64,000 nt of DNA from CAWBAT01 sp963810905 (GTDB lineage: Bacteria; Acidobacteriota; Terriglobia; Versatilivoradales; Versatilivoraceae), in NCBI GenBank assembly GCA_963810905.1, contig CAWEPG010000003.1:124001-188000 (forward strand). The letters are read 5' to 3'. How positions within the stretch are numbered: the stretch's first letter is position 1; every line of letters begins with the position of its first letter. Made by a program: the position numbers and the translations under genes. This document shows positions 35,125-44,161 of the stretch, one piece after another. Below the pieces are notes generated by a model. The model had not been told where the DNA came from, searched no databases, and worked only from the letters and a program-made list of their open reading frames with translations.

Positions 35125-36990
35125 CTACTGAGAGGGGACTTCCCTTGTCACAACCCTTTTATACATTACCAAGGATTTGGGATTCAAGGAAAGAGTGGCT
35201 TCTCCCCTTGAGACCTGGACTTCATGGAGGGAGCTTCCAGATCCCAACCACCGATGCTCTGAAGAATCCAGCAAGGCAACCCAACGACCTGGTGGGACCG
35301 GAAGAATAACCGAAATTTTCCCATTACTGAAATTGAAAACGCAGATTATTTCTTCATCCCCATTCCACCGCCGCAAATAAAGTACCTTTTGTTCCTCCAT
35401 TCCGACGACCTCGATATTCTCTTTGCTCAGGAGTGCCAAGGCTGGTTGGCTTTTTCGCAACCGGATGAGTTCCTTATAAAATTCCAAAAGAATCTTATTC
35501 GGCTCTCTCTCTGCAAGCCGATGATCAAGTTTGCACCTCAGAAACGAGTTTTCGTCCTGTGGGTCAACGGGATCACCTTTCCAGGCAAGGAAGGCAAATT
35601 CTTTTTTTCTTCCCATCCTCACAGCTTCGATTAAGACGGGGTCGGAGTGACTGACAAAATACAGGAAGGGAGCAGTCTCCCCATACTCTTCGCCCATGAA
35701 GAGTAATGGGATGTACGGGGAAAGTAATACAGCGCCGGCAGCTAGTTTCAGACCATCGAACGTAACCATTTGGGTGAGACGATCTCCCAGCAAACGGTTT
35801 CCTACCTGGTCATGGTTTTGTGAATACACAACAAACTTCTCGGCGGGAATGGAACTTGACGAATTTCCATGACGACGACCACGATAACCGGAGTATTCTC
35901 CCGAATAAACGTAACCTTCACGGTATGCCTTAGCAAATTGCCGGATTTCGCCAAAATCACAATAGTATCCGGCGCGGTCATTGGTTAACAGTGTCCTTAA
36001 AGAATGGTGAAAATCATCATTCCATTGTGCGTCAAGTCCATATCCCCCCAATTCTCTTTCGCGGATGACTCGAGTGTCATTGAGCGAGCTTTCGAGTATC
36101 ACGTAAATTTGACGATTAAGCTCTTGAGCTCGCTGGTGAACGGCCTCGCCGAGCTCTTGCAGAAAAGGAACAGCGGTATGATCGAAAATGGAATGGATTG
36201 CATCTAGACGGAGGGCGTCGATATGAAACTCGCTGACCCAGTACAACGCATTCTCAACAAAGAAGTGCCGGACATCATCGCTGTTCGGCCCGTCAAAGTT
36301 AATGGCTGATCCCCACGGAGTCTCGTATCGGTTAGTAAAATAAGGGCCGTAGTCTGCAAGGTAATTTCCCTCTGGCCCTAGATGGTTATACACGACGTCT
36401 AATACCACAGCAATTCCCTGGTGGTGGCACCGATTGACTAGTTCTTTGAATCCGTCCGGACCACCGTAAGAATTCTGGGGAGCAAACAGATCGACCCCGT
36501 CATATCCCCAGTTCCGGCTACCGGGAAATTGCGCCACTGGCATCAGCTCGATAGCGGTTATCCCAAGGGATTTCAATTGAGCAAGTTTTGAAATAATGGC
36601 AGAAAAGGTTCCCTCTTCCGAAAAAACTCCTACGTGAAGCTCGTATAGGATGTAATTTTGAAGTGGAAGACCGTGCCATTGATGGTCTTTCCATGTGAAA
36701 CGCGAATCGACTATCTGGGAGGGGCCATGCACCCCCTGAGGCTGGAATCTTGAGGCTGGATCAGGCCGTTCATTGGAGCCGTCAATCCGATACAAGTAAA
36801 GGGTCCCGGGCTTAACCCCCTCAATCTCAATGGTGAAGTAACCTGAATGGTTCTTCTCCATTTTCAGGAAACAATCCATCGGTTCGAGTAAATGAACTTC
36901 GAGAGCGTTTGCCTGGGGGGCCCAGACACAGAAGCGGCAATGATCTGCGCCATCATACTCAGCACCGAGACTTCCTTTGATATTCATCAT
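35125..36990 (-). CDS. treZ: Malto-oligosyltrehalose trehalohydrolase
   Basis: 621 residues. An N-terminal CBM48/isoamylase-N-like domain (about 5-105: FCVWAPQANALEVHL) precedes a GH13 barrel. Barrel motifs are VVLDVVYNHLGPEGNYL (about 210-226), HIDALRLDAIHSI with the nucleophile Asp (about 265), IYVILESSLND with the acid Glu (about 300) and VVYSQNHDQVGNR with the transition-state Asp (about 400). The NHLGPEGNYL and QNHDQVGNR forms are typical of TreZ, which releases trehalose from maltooligosyl-trehalose in the cytoplasm. The usual partner treY and debranching enzyme treX are not in the window. Trehalose is a stress solute, fitting the surrounding genes. Confidence 0.92.
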   Translation of the reverse strand: MMNIKGSLGAEYDGADHCRFCVWAPQANALEVHLLEPMDCFLKMEKNHSGYFTIEIEGVKPGTLYLYRIDGSNERPDPASRFQPQGVHGPSQIVDSRFTWKDHQWHGLPLQNYILYELHVGVFSEEGTFSAIISKLAQLKSLGITAIELMPVAQFPGSRNWGYDGVDLFAPQNSYGGPDGFKELVNRCHHQGIAVVLDVVYNHLGPEGNYLADYGPYFTNRYETPWGSAINFDGPNSDDVRHFFVENALYWVSEFHIDALRLDAIHSIFDHTAVPFLQELGEAVHQRAQELNRQIYVILESSLNDTRVIRERELGGYGLDAQWNDDFHHSLRTLLTNDRAGYYCDFGEIRQFAKAYREGYVYSGEYSGYRGRRHGNSSSSIPAEKFVVYSQNHDQVGNRLLGDRLTQMVTFDGLKLAAGAVLLSPYIPLLFMGEEYGETAPFLYFVSHSDPVLIEAVRMGRKKEFAFLAWKGDPVDPQDENSFLRCKLDHRLAEREPNKILLEFYKELIRLRKSQPALALLSKENIEVVGMEEQKVLYLRRWNGDEEIICVFNFSNGKISVILPVPPGRWVALLDSSEHRWLGSGSSLHEVQVSRGEATLSLNPKSLVMYKRVVTREVPSQ

Positions 36991-37461
36991 CTTCCCCTCT
37001 GGAAGATCACAGGAAGAGTACTAAGGCAGACTGGATCAAATATTTTCCGAACGATGCCAGAGAGTAACCTTAAGTTAGAATTATCACTCATCTTTAGCAT
37101 GCTTTGCATCTCAACATCACTCGGTATGCACATCCTTTACTGGTGGTGGCTTGCCAGTTTCATCACTACGGTGACTCAGGATTTTCTGATTGTGCAAGAC
37201 GGGGAGGTATGCGGGCACAACCGCTTAAGATTAGCCTAGAATTCAGCCCCCTGATAATGTGAATTGAGGCTTCTCGTCACCTCGTAAAATGTCATTTTGG
37301 AGCACAACTCAGCCAAGTGATTGGCGGCAGCCCCGCTCCGAGTTTAAGGTCCTCGCCTCGAGGTTACCTTGAATCAAAAAGACAGGGCAGAAAGAGGCAT
37401 AGATGCGAAATATCTTGAGTCAATCAATGAAGGCTCGACAGCGAGAAATTTTTGCAAGGTA
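36991..37461. other. Intergenic region upstream of treZ
   Basis: 471 bases between the treZ start and the antiporter stop. A plus-strand frame (36892-37239) overlaps the treZ start antisense and looks like noise. I find no RNA gene or clear promoter, though the treZ promoter must lie in the left part. Confidence 0.3.
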
Positions 37462-38747
37462 CTAGACAAACGGCAACCACCAAAAGCAGGCCAGCGCAAT
37501 CAGTGTGGGGACCAAAGCGCCCGCGAATAGCCGCGCTGGGCTGATCCCCTCGGGGCCGAAGCTCTCACGTAGAATGGCAAACCCCGCAGGATTGGGGGCA
37601 TTCGCAATAACGGTCAGTCCACCTCCAGCAACCGCCCCTGCCACCAGCGCGTACTTGAGCGTATCGCCCATGTTGGGAATCTGTGAGCCGAGGAAAGTTA
37701 AGGCGGCATTATCGGTAAAGGCCGTCAGGGTCGCCGCCCCCAGGAACAGAGGCAGCGTATCCAAGCTTCGAATGAGTGGTTCCAACCACCAGCGCTGCAG
37801 TCCCCCTAATACGATCAATCCTGCAAGGAAAAATGCCACTAAGATGCTTTGTCTCAGTTTGAGCTCCTCTTGAAATTCCTTGGTGATGGTCGTGAGTCCG
37901 AGAAAGAAAAGAAAAATCCCCATGAACACCGCTCGATGATGTGACGTCATCACTATCAGTCCCAACGATATCAGGTGCAGGACCTGCAGCCACAGCGGCG
38001 ACAGGGGCACCTGATTGGATGACTGGATTGGAGTCAATTGTTTCAGTTGCTTCCAGAAAAGGATCGCCACCAAGAGGGTGTTGAGCATTGTGGCAATGGC
38101 TGCTTTCCAGCCGAATTGCCAGAACATATGGCTGAAATCCCAATTCCAGGTGCCTGCCACCATTAGCACCGGTGGCGCAGCATAGGGAGTAAGAACCCCC
38201 CCTATGGAGACATTAACGAACAATACTCCCAGAGTAAGGTACATGAACCAATTAGACATCTGCCGCGTAAAAAGCGATCTCGCAAGATCAAGGCAGTCAC
38301 CGTCATTGCAGCCGGTTCAGTAATGACACTACCCAGCAGTGGACCCATCACAAGCGTCACCATATAGAAAGAAATCTCTCGGGGAAGGGGTAAAAGCCTC
38401 GCCACTTGGCTGATCATGGCTGTGGCGAACTCAAGGACTGGGCGGGTGGCCGCAACGGACATAATGGCGAAAACAAAAGCAGGTTCAGTGAAATTGGCGC
38501 CTTCAACAAATCGGACAGCTTCTTCTCCTCCGTTCAGAATTCCGATGCTTGCAACCAATACGCCCGCCCATAGGCCAAAGACGATTTCCACTTCACCCAG
38601 GAGATGCAATAGGTTCTCTTGAACCGAACCCTCTGGAAACTTTAGCGCGAAATGGTGGAAGATCTTGATCGAAAAGGTATGAAGCACGGCAACGGCAAAT
38701 AGCACAGTTGCCAGGATTTCGATGGGACTGGGCTGTAATGGAATGAT
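37462..38747 (-). pseudogene. Putative Na+/H+ antiporter, disrupted by one frameshift
   Basis: The 5' frame encodes PSPIEILATVLFAVAVLHTF, FPEGSVQENLLHLLGEVEIVFGLW, and VMGPLLGSVITEPAAMTVTALIL. The 3' frame encodes MSNWFMYLTLGVLFVNVSIGG, a loop with GTWNWDF, and AFTDNAALTFLGSQIP. Together they give about 12 helices of the family labelled putative Na+/H+ antiporter. Adding one T to the five-base run at 38269-38273 (A on plus) joins the frames as DRFFTRQMSNW. The ATG expected at the family N-terminus is ATC at 38747, six bases after AGGAG; the first ordinary start in frame is GTG 38705, inside helix 1. Ion specificity is not established. Confidence 0.75.
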
Positions 38748-38800
38748 TCTTGGCTCCTAATATAACTATGAGAGACTTTTGAACGACGAACCTATTTCAG

Positions 38801-39016
38801 CTAACGCTGCTTGGCAGCCTGAACCACGTTTGAGTGGCTAGTTTGTTCGGACGACATTTTCTGTGAGTGGCTCATTCCAAGATAATTCTTCTGAAACCAG
38901 ACTCGAAACTCTTGTTCGCTAAGTTCGTGTTGCTTCTTGGAAGTCCACCGTCTCAGAAAATGAAAAAGTAACAGTGTCAGAACCAGCGCTATACAGATTA
39001 TGATGGCTATCATCAC
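38801..39016 (-). CDS. Small N-terminally anchored protein, paralogue of the one at 29221-29487
   Basis: 71 residues from an ATG preceded by GGGAGG. One membrane helix (about 2-22) is followed by HFLRRWTSKKQHEL and FRVWFQKNYLGM, the block shared with the 29221 protein. It lies just upstream of the antiporter on the same strand, and the antiporter remnant at 32.4 kb also carries its tail, so the two genes have moved as a pair. It may be a small accessory subunit of the transporter (inference). Confidence 0.65.
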   Translation of the reverse strand: MMIAIIICIALVLTLLLFHFLRRWTSKKQHELSEQEFRVWFQKNYLGMSHSQKMSSEQTSHSNVVQAAKQR

Positions 39017-39069
39017 AACCTCCCTATTTCTTACCTTCCGCCAGGGCGGTGCGGCGGACCGATGACTTG

Positions 39070-39819
39070 CTAATTGATTGCTCTTGACTTAATGTCTGCT
39101 CCCGTGGGGAGACCTATGAGCTGCCTGGCTACTTCCCTGACCTCGTCGGTCTTCACGCTTGTAGGCTGGAAGGCGAGGTTATTCAGCATTAACAAACTGT
39201 GAAGTGTCCCTACCAAGAGTTGGGCCAGTACTGCTGGTGGAAGCTTAGCGGAGAACAGCCGCTTTTGTTGTCCCCTCCTTAGTATTCCCTCTAACGCTCC
39301 GACAAAGTCTAGATACTCCTTATTTAGCATAGACTCGGGCAGCAACGCTGGGTTGCGCATTTCAGCAACCACAATACGGAATACTTTAGATTCTGCCAAC
39401 CAGGGGCGTCGCGGGTCATCTGCCGCGGATTGGATGAGCGCAGTCACTGCAGCAATAAACAACCGTACGGGGTCGCTGGTGATCTGCCGGTAGTATTTCA
39501 TACGCAGATTCAATGGTGCCCAGTAGTATTCGCTCATCACAAACAACGCCGCCTGCTTCATTCCGGCGAAGTACCGGTAAAAGGCTGGATCGGTTGTCCC
39601 GGCCCGTCGCGTGATCTCTGCCACCCGCGCCCCCAGCACTCCTTTAGCAGCAAACTCCTCGACAGTGGCACTGACGATCCGCTGCCCCAATTTCGTTACC
39701 GGCTCTCGCTTGATCCAGTGCTCCCGGTCCAGCGGCTGCATTTTGGCGGAACCTTCTTCATTCTTGGATCGGGCGCCGACTGATCGCATGGGTTGCCTTC
39801 CGATAGTAATCGAATTCAA
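39070..39819 (-). CDS. TetR/AcrR family transcriptional regulator
   Basis: 249 residues, about 40 longer at the N-terminus than usual; a start at the internal ATG of MQPLDRE is possible. The helix-turn-helix covers about 45-90: RIVSATVEEFAAKGVLGARVAEITRRAGTTDPAFYRYF, the standard TetR DNA-binding block. The C-terminal ligand and dimer domain is divergent. It is likely a local repressor; the palindromic promoter region just upstream supports autoregulation. The target may be its own gene and the nearby antiporter/small protein pair. Confidence 0.88.
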   Translation of the reverse strand: MNSITIGRQPMRSVGARSKNEEGSAKMQPLDREHWIKREPVTKLGQRIVSATVEEFAAKGVLGARVAEITRRAGTTDPAFYRYFAGMKQAALFVMSEYYWAPLNLRMKYYRQITSDPVRLFIAAVTALIQSAADDPRRPWLAESKVFRIVVAEMRNPALLPESMLNKEYLDFVGALEGILRRGQQKRLFSAKLPPAVLAQLLVGTLHSLLMLNNLAFQPTSVKTDEVREVARQLIGLPTGADIKSRAIN

Positions 39820-39825
39820 CGCGGT

Positions 39826-39873
39826 TATCTTATTATCTAAGTAACAATACTGTCAATAATATAAGTATTACTT
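39826..39873 (-). promoter_or_regulatory. Promoter with overlapping inverted repeat upstream of the TetR gene
   Basis: On the minus strand TTGACA (39856-39851) is followed after about 16-17 bases by an AT-rich -10-like segment (near 39834-39828). An imperfect inverted repeat (AAGTAACAATACT at 39839-39851 against AGTATTACTT at 39864-39873) spans the -35 box, as expected for a TetR operator. Sites were assigned by eye. Confidence 0.5.
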
Positions 39874-39897
39874 ATAAGAGATGGTTGATATGACCAC

Positions 39898-40105
39898 CAC
39901 GGTCACGTGATTATCCTCAGCGAAGAGCATCTAAAACGAATTATGAAGGAAATCATCGAGGAGTATTACCAATTCACTTGGCCACATCAAGGATTAGACG
40001 GCGATCCACCTTTTCCCGCAGCCAAACCAGAACCCGTGATCGGAGTGTGTCGCCTAGTTTGGAGCCCGGTTGTCGGTGGACTGCATCAGCGCAATGTTCA
40101 GTTGG
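39898..40105 (+). pseudogene. C-terminal remnant of an IS transposase (rve/integrase core)
   Basis: The frame contains LSEEHLKRIMKEIIEEYYQ, then WPHQGLDGDPP and VVGGLHQRNVQLAP. This is the conserved end of DDE transposases of the rve type: Tyr-rich helix, (R/W)PHQGL(x)GxxP and the GGLHH-like tail. The catalytic part and any terminal inverted repeat are missing, so it is a dead fragment. It marks past transposition at the right edge of the rearranged region. Confidence 0.7.
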
Positions 40106-40361
40106 CGCCTTGTCTCCAACCCTTTGGAATACTCAAAAAAATAAAAACAAAAGAGTCCGTCTTTCGAAGAGCCAACTTAACCTATGATATGCCTTGCGTT
40201 GTGAGACGTCGGTTCCACCAGTGCCGGGGACTCGCGGTAATCTTTGACCGACTGCCGCAGAATCACCTGCCCTGAGGTTTTTCGGATAGAAAAGCATGAG
40301 AAGAAATCAGGCAACATTACTATTTGACTCTGTTGATCGCTTTCCATTATAAGTTCGCATT

Positions 40362-42770
40362 ATGGCTCGCATCTGCTCCTGGCTGCTCGACCACTCCCGC
40401 TGGAGTCTGTCCCTCATTCTTCTTCTCAGTGCCGGGTGGCTCATTCCCTTACGTCACCTGGAGTTTGACAGTTCCTCATCCTCCTTTATTCAAGCTAAAT
40501 CTAAACAGAATTCATATCACGAAAAGATCCAGAAGATTTTTGGTAACGACGAAATCCTTCTCATCGGGATTACCAGTGATGATCTTCTGAAACGCCCGAT
40601 GCTTGAGCGCATCCGGGAAGTTACGGCTAAAATTGAGCGGGTCGAAGGCGTCAAACGGGTAATAAGCCTCACAAATTTAATGGATGTTGAAGGCCAAGGG
40701 GACGAAGTCAAAATAAAGCCCCTCGTTCCAGCGAACCTGGAATTGTTAAACATTGACGACTTTCGACTCCGAATCCAGTCAAACCCCCTTTTGGAGAAGC
40801 ATGTCATCTCGAAGGACCTCCAGAGCACATCGATCCTGGTCTTTTTGGAAAGCTTCGAACACAAAAAGGCTCTTTCCCAAGGACGCTTCGTCACCCAGAG
40901 AGTGCATGAGATCATTGATCCGCTGCGACAACACGCGGAGGTGTTCATTGGCGGCCTGCCGGAGATGGAATTTGAGGGCACGACCAATATGATCAGTGAC
41001 CTCGAGCTCTTCACCCCGCTAACTCTCATCTTGGTCATGGGGCTCCTCATTATGAGCTTTCGCTCCTGGCGCGGGATTTCATTACCTCTGTTGGCTGTGT
41101 TGATCGCCCTGCTTTGGACCCTGGGACCCATGGCACTCATTGGACGTCCCCTAACGATCACAACCCTCACCCTTCCGTCTCTCCTGATTGCGAACGGCAG
41201 TTCCTATGTCATCCACTTCCTTACCCAATATTATCGCGCCTTGTTACGGGCCTACCGGCGTGCGGGAAGCACACCTAAGTTAAGGGACAAAAACTCCTTC
41301 CTCAACGCCCACGAATCCATCACTCCGATTGCGCCATTGGACAAGCAGAGTTATCGGGGAGTATTGCTCGAAACACTCAGCTATACCCATGTTGCCATTC
41401 TCATCTCTGCCGCCACGACCATGGCTGGATTTGGGTCGCTAGTCATCAGTCCCATCCCGACCATTCAGGATTTTGGAATTTTTGCAACCTGGGGAGTATT
41501 TCTGGGTTATTTCCTTTGCATGACGCTGGTGCCGTTGCTTCTGTGGCACCATCGAATACCCCGTTTGAGTGAAGTGCCGGGTCGCGAGGATAGTCATCGG
41601 CATTATCTGATGGGAGAACTCGGCCGATTTGATTTTCGCCGGGCACCCTGGATCTATGGGGCTGCCCTACTCTGCACGGTCTGGGCACTCTGGGGACTCT
41701 ATCACCTGCAGGTTCATACGGACTACCTAGGCTATTTTCGTAAATCTTCCCAAATTGCCAAGGCATCAGAGGTTTTTGCTAACCGCCTGGCCGGACTGGC
41801 CTCATTTTCTGTGGTGATCGAGACTCAAGGAGACCGCTCGGTACTGGATCCCGACGTCCTGAAGGCATCTGATTCGCTCCAGAATTCTCTCGACCAGACA
41901 GCAGGGGTCGATAAGACTCTTTCAATCACCGACAGCCTGAAGTTGTTGAACCGCGCCTTTCATTCCGATGACCCCCAATTTTACGTTCTGCCTTCCGACC
42001 CGGAAGTCATCCGGGAATTGGTGGAATTTGCCGAATCGGACCCCAGTAGCGTGACAGAAGAGTTCCTCAGTTCCGATCATCGGGCCATGCGTATTCTGGT
42101 TCGCACCAGGATTTTCCGATCGACAGAACTCAGAAGCGAATTCAAACGGATTGAACGCCAAAGTAAGGAAATGTTTCCGCCTGACGTACAGGTCCATTCG
42201 ACAGGAACCCTGGTTTTGATGAATCAGACTTCAGACAGTGTGGCTGAAGGGCAAGTAGAAAGTCTCTTACTTTCCACCTTACTGATCTCGGCAATCGTCA
42301 TCGTTCTGTTCCGATCTGTTAAGGTGGGCCTACTCTCTCTCATTCCAGTCGGCCTGCCCGTTCTTTTCTTCTTTGGGCTCCTGGGCTGGACGGGAACCCC
42401 ATTGAATATTAATACAAGTGTGATTGCCAATATTTCGATCGGCATTGCCGTCGACAACTGCATTCATTACTTTATTCACTTCCGCCGTCACAGGAATCGT
42501 AGGAATTTGGCGGTACCTGATGCCATGCGAGAAGCCCTCATGAGTACCGGAGGCGCCATGATATCCTCGGCTATAGCCCTGACCTTCGGGTTCCTCATCT
42601 TCGGCGCATCGCGTTTTGTACCTGTCTCCCAATTTGGCCTTTTGTCTGCTGCAGTCATGGGCGCCAATTTCATCGCCACGATCTTTCTGCTCCCTGCCCT
42701 CGTCCTGCTGCTGGGTCGGGAAACAATAAAGAAACTTGATATGGCTGAGGAAGTCAGGGAAGAGTTGTGA
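40362..42770 (+). CDS. MMPL-type RND superfamily transporter
   Basis: 802 residues with two homologous halves. Each half has a single helix, a large periplasmic loop and a cluster of five or six helices. The first cluster begins after ELFTPLTLILVMGLLIMSF (about 210-235); the second includes NTSVIANISIGIAVDNCIHY (about 685-705), with the acidic residue typical of RND proton relays, and STGGAMISSAIALTFGF. The length is that of MMPL or hopanoid-transporter-like exporters rather than 1000-residue AcrB types. It probably moves lipids or other hydrophobic molecules using proton flow. It stands alone, without adaptor or TolC. Confidence 0.87.
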   Translation: MARICSWLLDHSRWSLSLILLLSAGWLIPLRHLEFDSSSSSFIQAKSKQNSYHEKIQKIFGNDEILLIGITSDDLLKRPMLERIREVTAKIERVEGVKRVISLTNLMDVEGQGDEVKIKPLVPANLELLNIDDFRLRIQSNPLLEKHVISKDLQSTSILVFLESFEHKKALSQGRFVTQRVHEIIDPLRQHAEVFIGGLPEMEFEGTTNMISDLELFTPLTLILVMGLLIMSFRSWRGISLPLLAVLIALLWTLGPMALIGRPLTITTLTLPSLLIANGSSYVIHFLTQYYRALLRAYRRAGSTPKLRDKNSFLNAHESITPIAPLDKQSYRGVLLETLSYTHVAILISAATTMAGFGSLVISPIPTIQDFGIFATWGVFLGYFLCMTLVPLLLWHHRIPRLSEVPGREDSHRHYLMGELGRFDFRRAPWIYGAALLCTVWALWGLYHLQVHTDYLGYFRKSSQIAKASEVFANRLAGLASFSVVIETQGDRSVLDPDVLKASDSLQNSLDQTAGVDKTLSITDSLKLLNRAFHSDDPQFYVLPSDPEVIRELVEFAESDPSSVTEEFLSSDHRAMRILVRTRIFRSTELRSEFKRIERQSKEMFPPDVQVHSTGTLVLMNQTSDSVAEGQVESLLLSTLLISAIVIVLFRSVKVGLLSLIPVGLPVLFFFGLLGWTGTPLNINTSVIANISIGIAVDNCIHYFIHFRRHRNRRNLAVPDAMREALMSTGGAMISSAIALTFGFLIFGASRFVPVSQFGLLSAAVMGANFIATIFLLPALVLLLGRETIKKLDMAEEVREEL

Positions 42771-43425
42771 ATCTCCCCCAGGTCCGCCGAACATTTTGGG
42801 GTGATACAGTAGCGCTGTAGATGGGCGGGAGACCCACCCAGGCACTGAAGGACTGGTTCAATGTCACCAGCCATTGGGAGGGATGCTCAAGCATTGCTAC
42901 TACCTGGCTGCAAAGTCATCCGATCCGACAGGCTCGAATCCTTCGACTGCTAACGATAGTCCATCCTCTCTCGGGTTTCTCCTCGCTCCTCAGATCCCGG
43001 CACCACTCTTGCCCACATTAAACGCCGTAGTGTTTAAGAATGCACTTGGGTGAAAAGTAGCGTACCCGGAAACTGCGAATTGCTGAGCTCCGTGTGCATC
43101 TAACCTCCAAGAGAGGGACTGTGAAATTATATCGTGCCGGTTGTTGCCAAGATGATCCGCTGCCATTTCCATATCACTTGGCCGCCAGAAGATTCGAGCA
43201 TTGATAAATGTCTGGATAGTACAGGCCATAAACCCGACCTTTGCCCTCCTCGAGTTTGAGTTTCCTCTAATTGCTGAAAGACAATACCCAAACCTTCAGC
43301 CTGTTGCTCTCCAAACGACAGAAACTTACGCTAATCGATTGCCCCAATGAGTTTTGTTCGTTCTCCCAACCTGGACCCGAGAAGCAGAGAACACCATCAA
43401 ACAAAAGGGTTTAACTTTGGCTCTA
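42771..43425. other. Non-coding region left of the integrase module
   Basis: About 650 bases with only short, unsupported frames on both strands. I see no attachment-site copy of the tRNA-Pro 3' end here, though the left end of the integrated element could lie in it. Confidence 0.3.
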
Positions 43426-43478
43426 AAAATATTGTGTTAAGGTTTTGCCTCCGAATTGCCTCTCTATAAGTAGAGGGG
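43426..43478 (+). repeat. 53-base direct repeat, copy 1
   Basis: Begins AAAATATTGTGTTAAGG, continues TTTTGCCT and ends CTATAAGTAGAGGGG. It matches copy 2 (43597-43649) at about 43 of 53 positions. The GCCTCT...AGAGGGGC ends can pair around a TATAAG-containing loop. It may be a duplicated promoter or a binding site for the excisionase-like protein. Confidence 0.6.
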
Positions 43479-43539
43479 CAAATAAATTTGACTCTTGTTT
43501 CTGCCCGTCAAAGAGGCATGACATTGGAGGCAAGATATC

Positions 43540-43587
43540 ATGAGCGTGTTGAGAGAGGTATTTCCCTCCGCCCAACTACCTCTTTAA
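43540..43587 (+). CDS. Possible 15-residue leader peptide
   Basis: ATG at 43540 with GGAGG nine bases upstream; 15 codons then TAA. It sits exactly between the two 53-base repeats, after a TATAAG-like -10 in the first. The coding content is too short to judge; listed because of the good ribosome site and position. Confidence 0.2.
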   Translation: MSVLREVFPSAQLPL

Positions 43588-43596
43588 GATTCAAAG

Positions 43597-43649
43597 AAAA
43601 TATTTTCTTAAGGTTTTGCCTTCTCAAAGCCTCTTTATAAGTATAGGGG
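43597..43649 (+). repeat. 53-base direct repeat, copy 2
   Basis: Partner of 43426-43478, 171 bases away start to start, sharing TTAAGGTTTTGCCT, GCCTCT and TATAAGTA. It lies about 275 bases upstream of the excisionase-like gene and could carry its promoter. Confidence 0.6.
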
Positions 43650-43925
43650 GAATTTTTCTAATCCTTCAGGATTCCTCTTCGTACTCTCGGTAATTGGCTG
43701 CGTTACAGCCATGAGAAAACTTTCAACCTTAAGAAGAATTTGTAAGCAATCTGCTTCACTTCGGATGAAGTCCGGGAGTTCATTCGCAGATGCCTTCATT
43801 AGCAGGGAAAGTGATATCAAGGGCCAAAAAGACAACAAGTTGATTTTTACAAATGTGTAGTTGAAAGCAATGGGGTTTAGTCCGCCGGGACAGGAACTCT
43901 CATTTTCTAGCAAGGAGCAGAGCCG

Positions 43926-44114
43926 ATGCATGAATTGTTGACCGTTCAAGAAGTGGCCAAAATGCTGAATGTCTCTACCGGTTGGGTTCGTGACCATGCA
44001 ACGGGAAGACGCAAACCCTTGCTGCCTGCAGTAAAGCTGGGTAATTCAAAAGGCTCTCCGATTCGTTTCGATCCAGAAAAAATCAAGGAGTTCATTGAAA
44101 AATGGAGCAAGTGA
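43926..44114 (+). CDS. Excisionase-like helix-turn-helix protein
   Basis: 62 residues. AAGGAG lies eight bases upstream. The sequence LLTVQEVAKMLNVSTGWVRDHA is a MerR/excisionase-type helix-turn-helix (HTH_17). It ends with IRFDPEKIKEFIEKWSK, the usual wing and final helix. Such proteins direct excision by a tyrosine recombinase or regulate it. Its stop lies 48 bases upstream of the favoured integrase start, or overlaps the alternative start at 44102. Confidence 0.82.
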   Translation: MHELLTVQEVAKMLNVSTGWVRDHATGRRKPLLPAVKLGNSKGSPIRFDPEKIKEFIEKWSK

Positions 44115-44161
44115 CAATAGCATTACCCCATCATTTCGAAATAAGAAAGGTGGGGATTCAC

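Noticed and set aside
42771..43425. Left attachment site of the integrase module
   Set aside because: No copy of the tRNA-Pro 3' end sequence could be found by eye, so no att site is claimed.
43426..43649. Possible CRISPR array (two similar repeats with a spacer-like gap)
   Set aside because: Only two copies, 53 bases long, diverged, with a 118-base gap, and no cas genes nearby.
43635..43997. 120-codon minus-strand frame in front of the excisionase-like gene
   Set aside because: It overlaps the excisionase gene and its leader on the other strand and shows no family features; the plus-strand gene has the better ribosome site.
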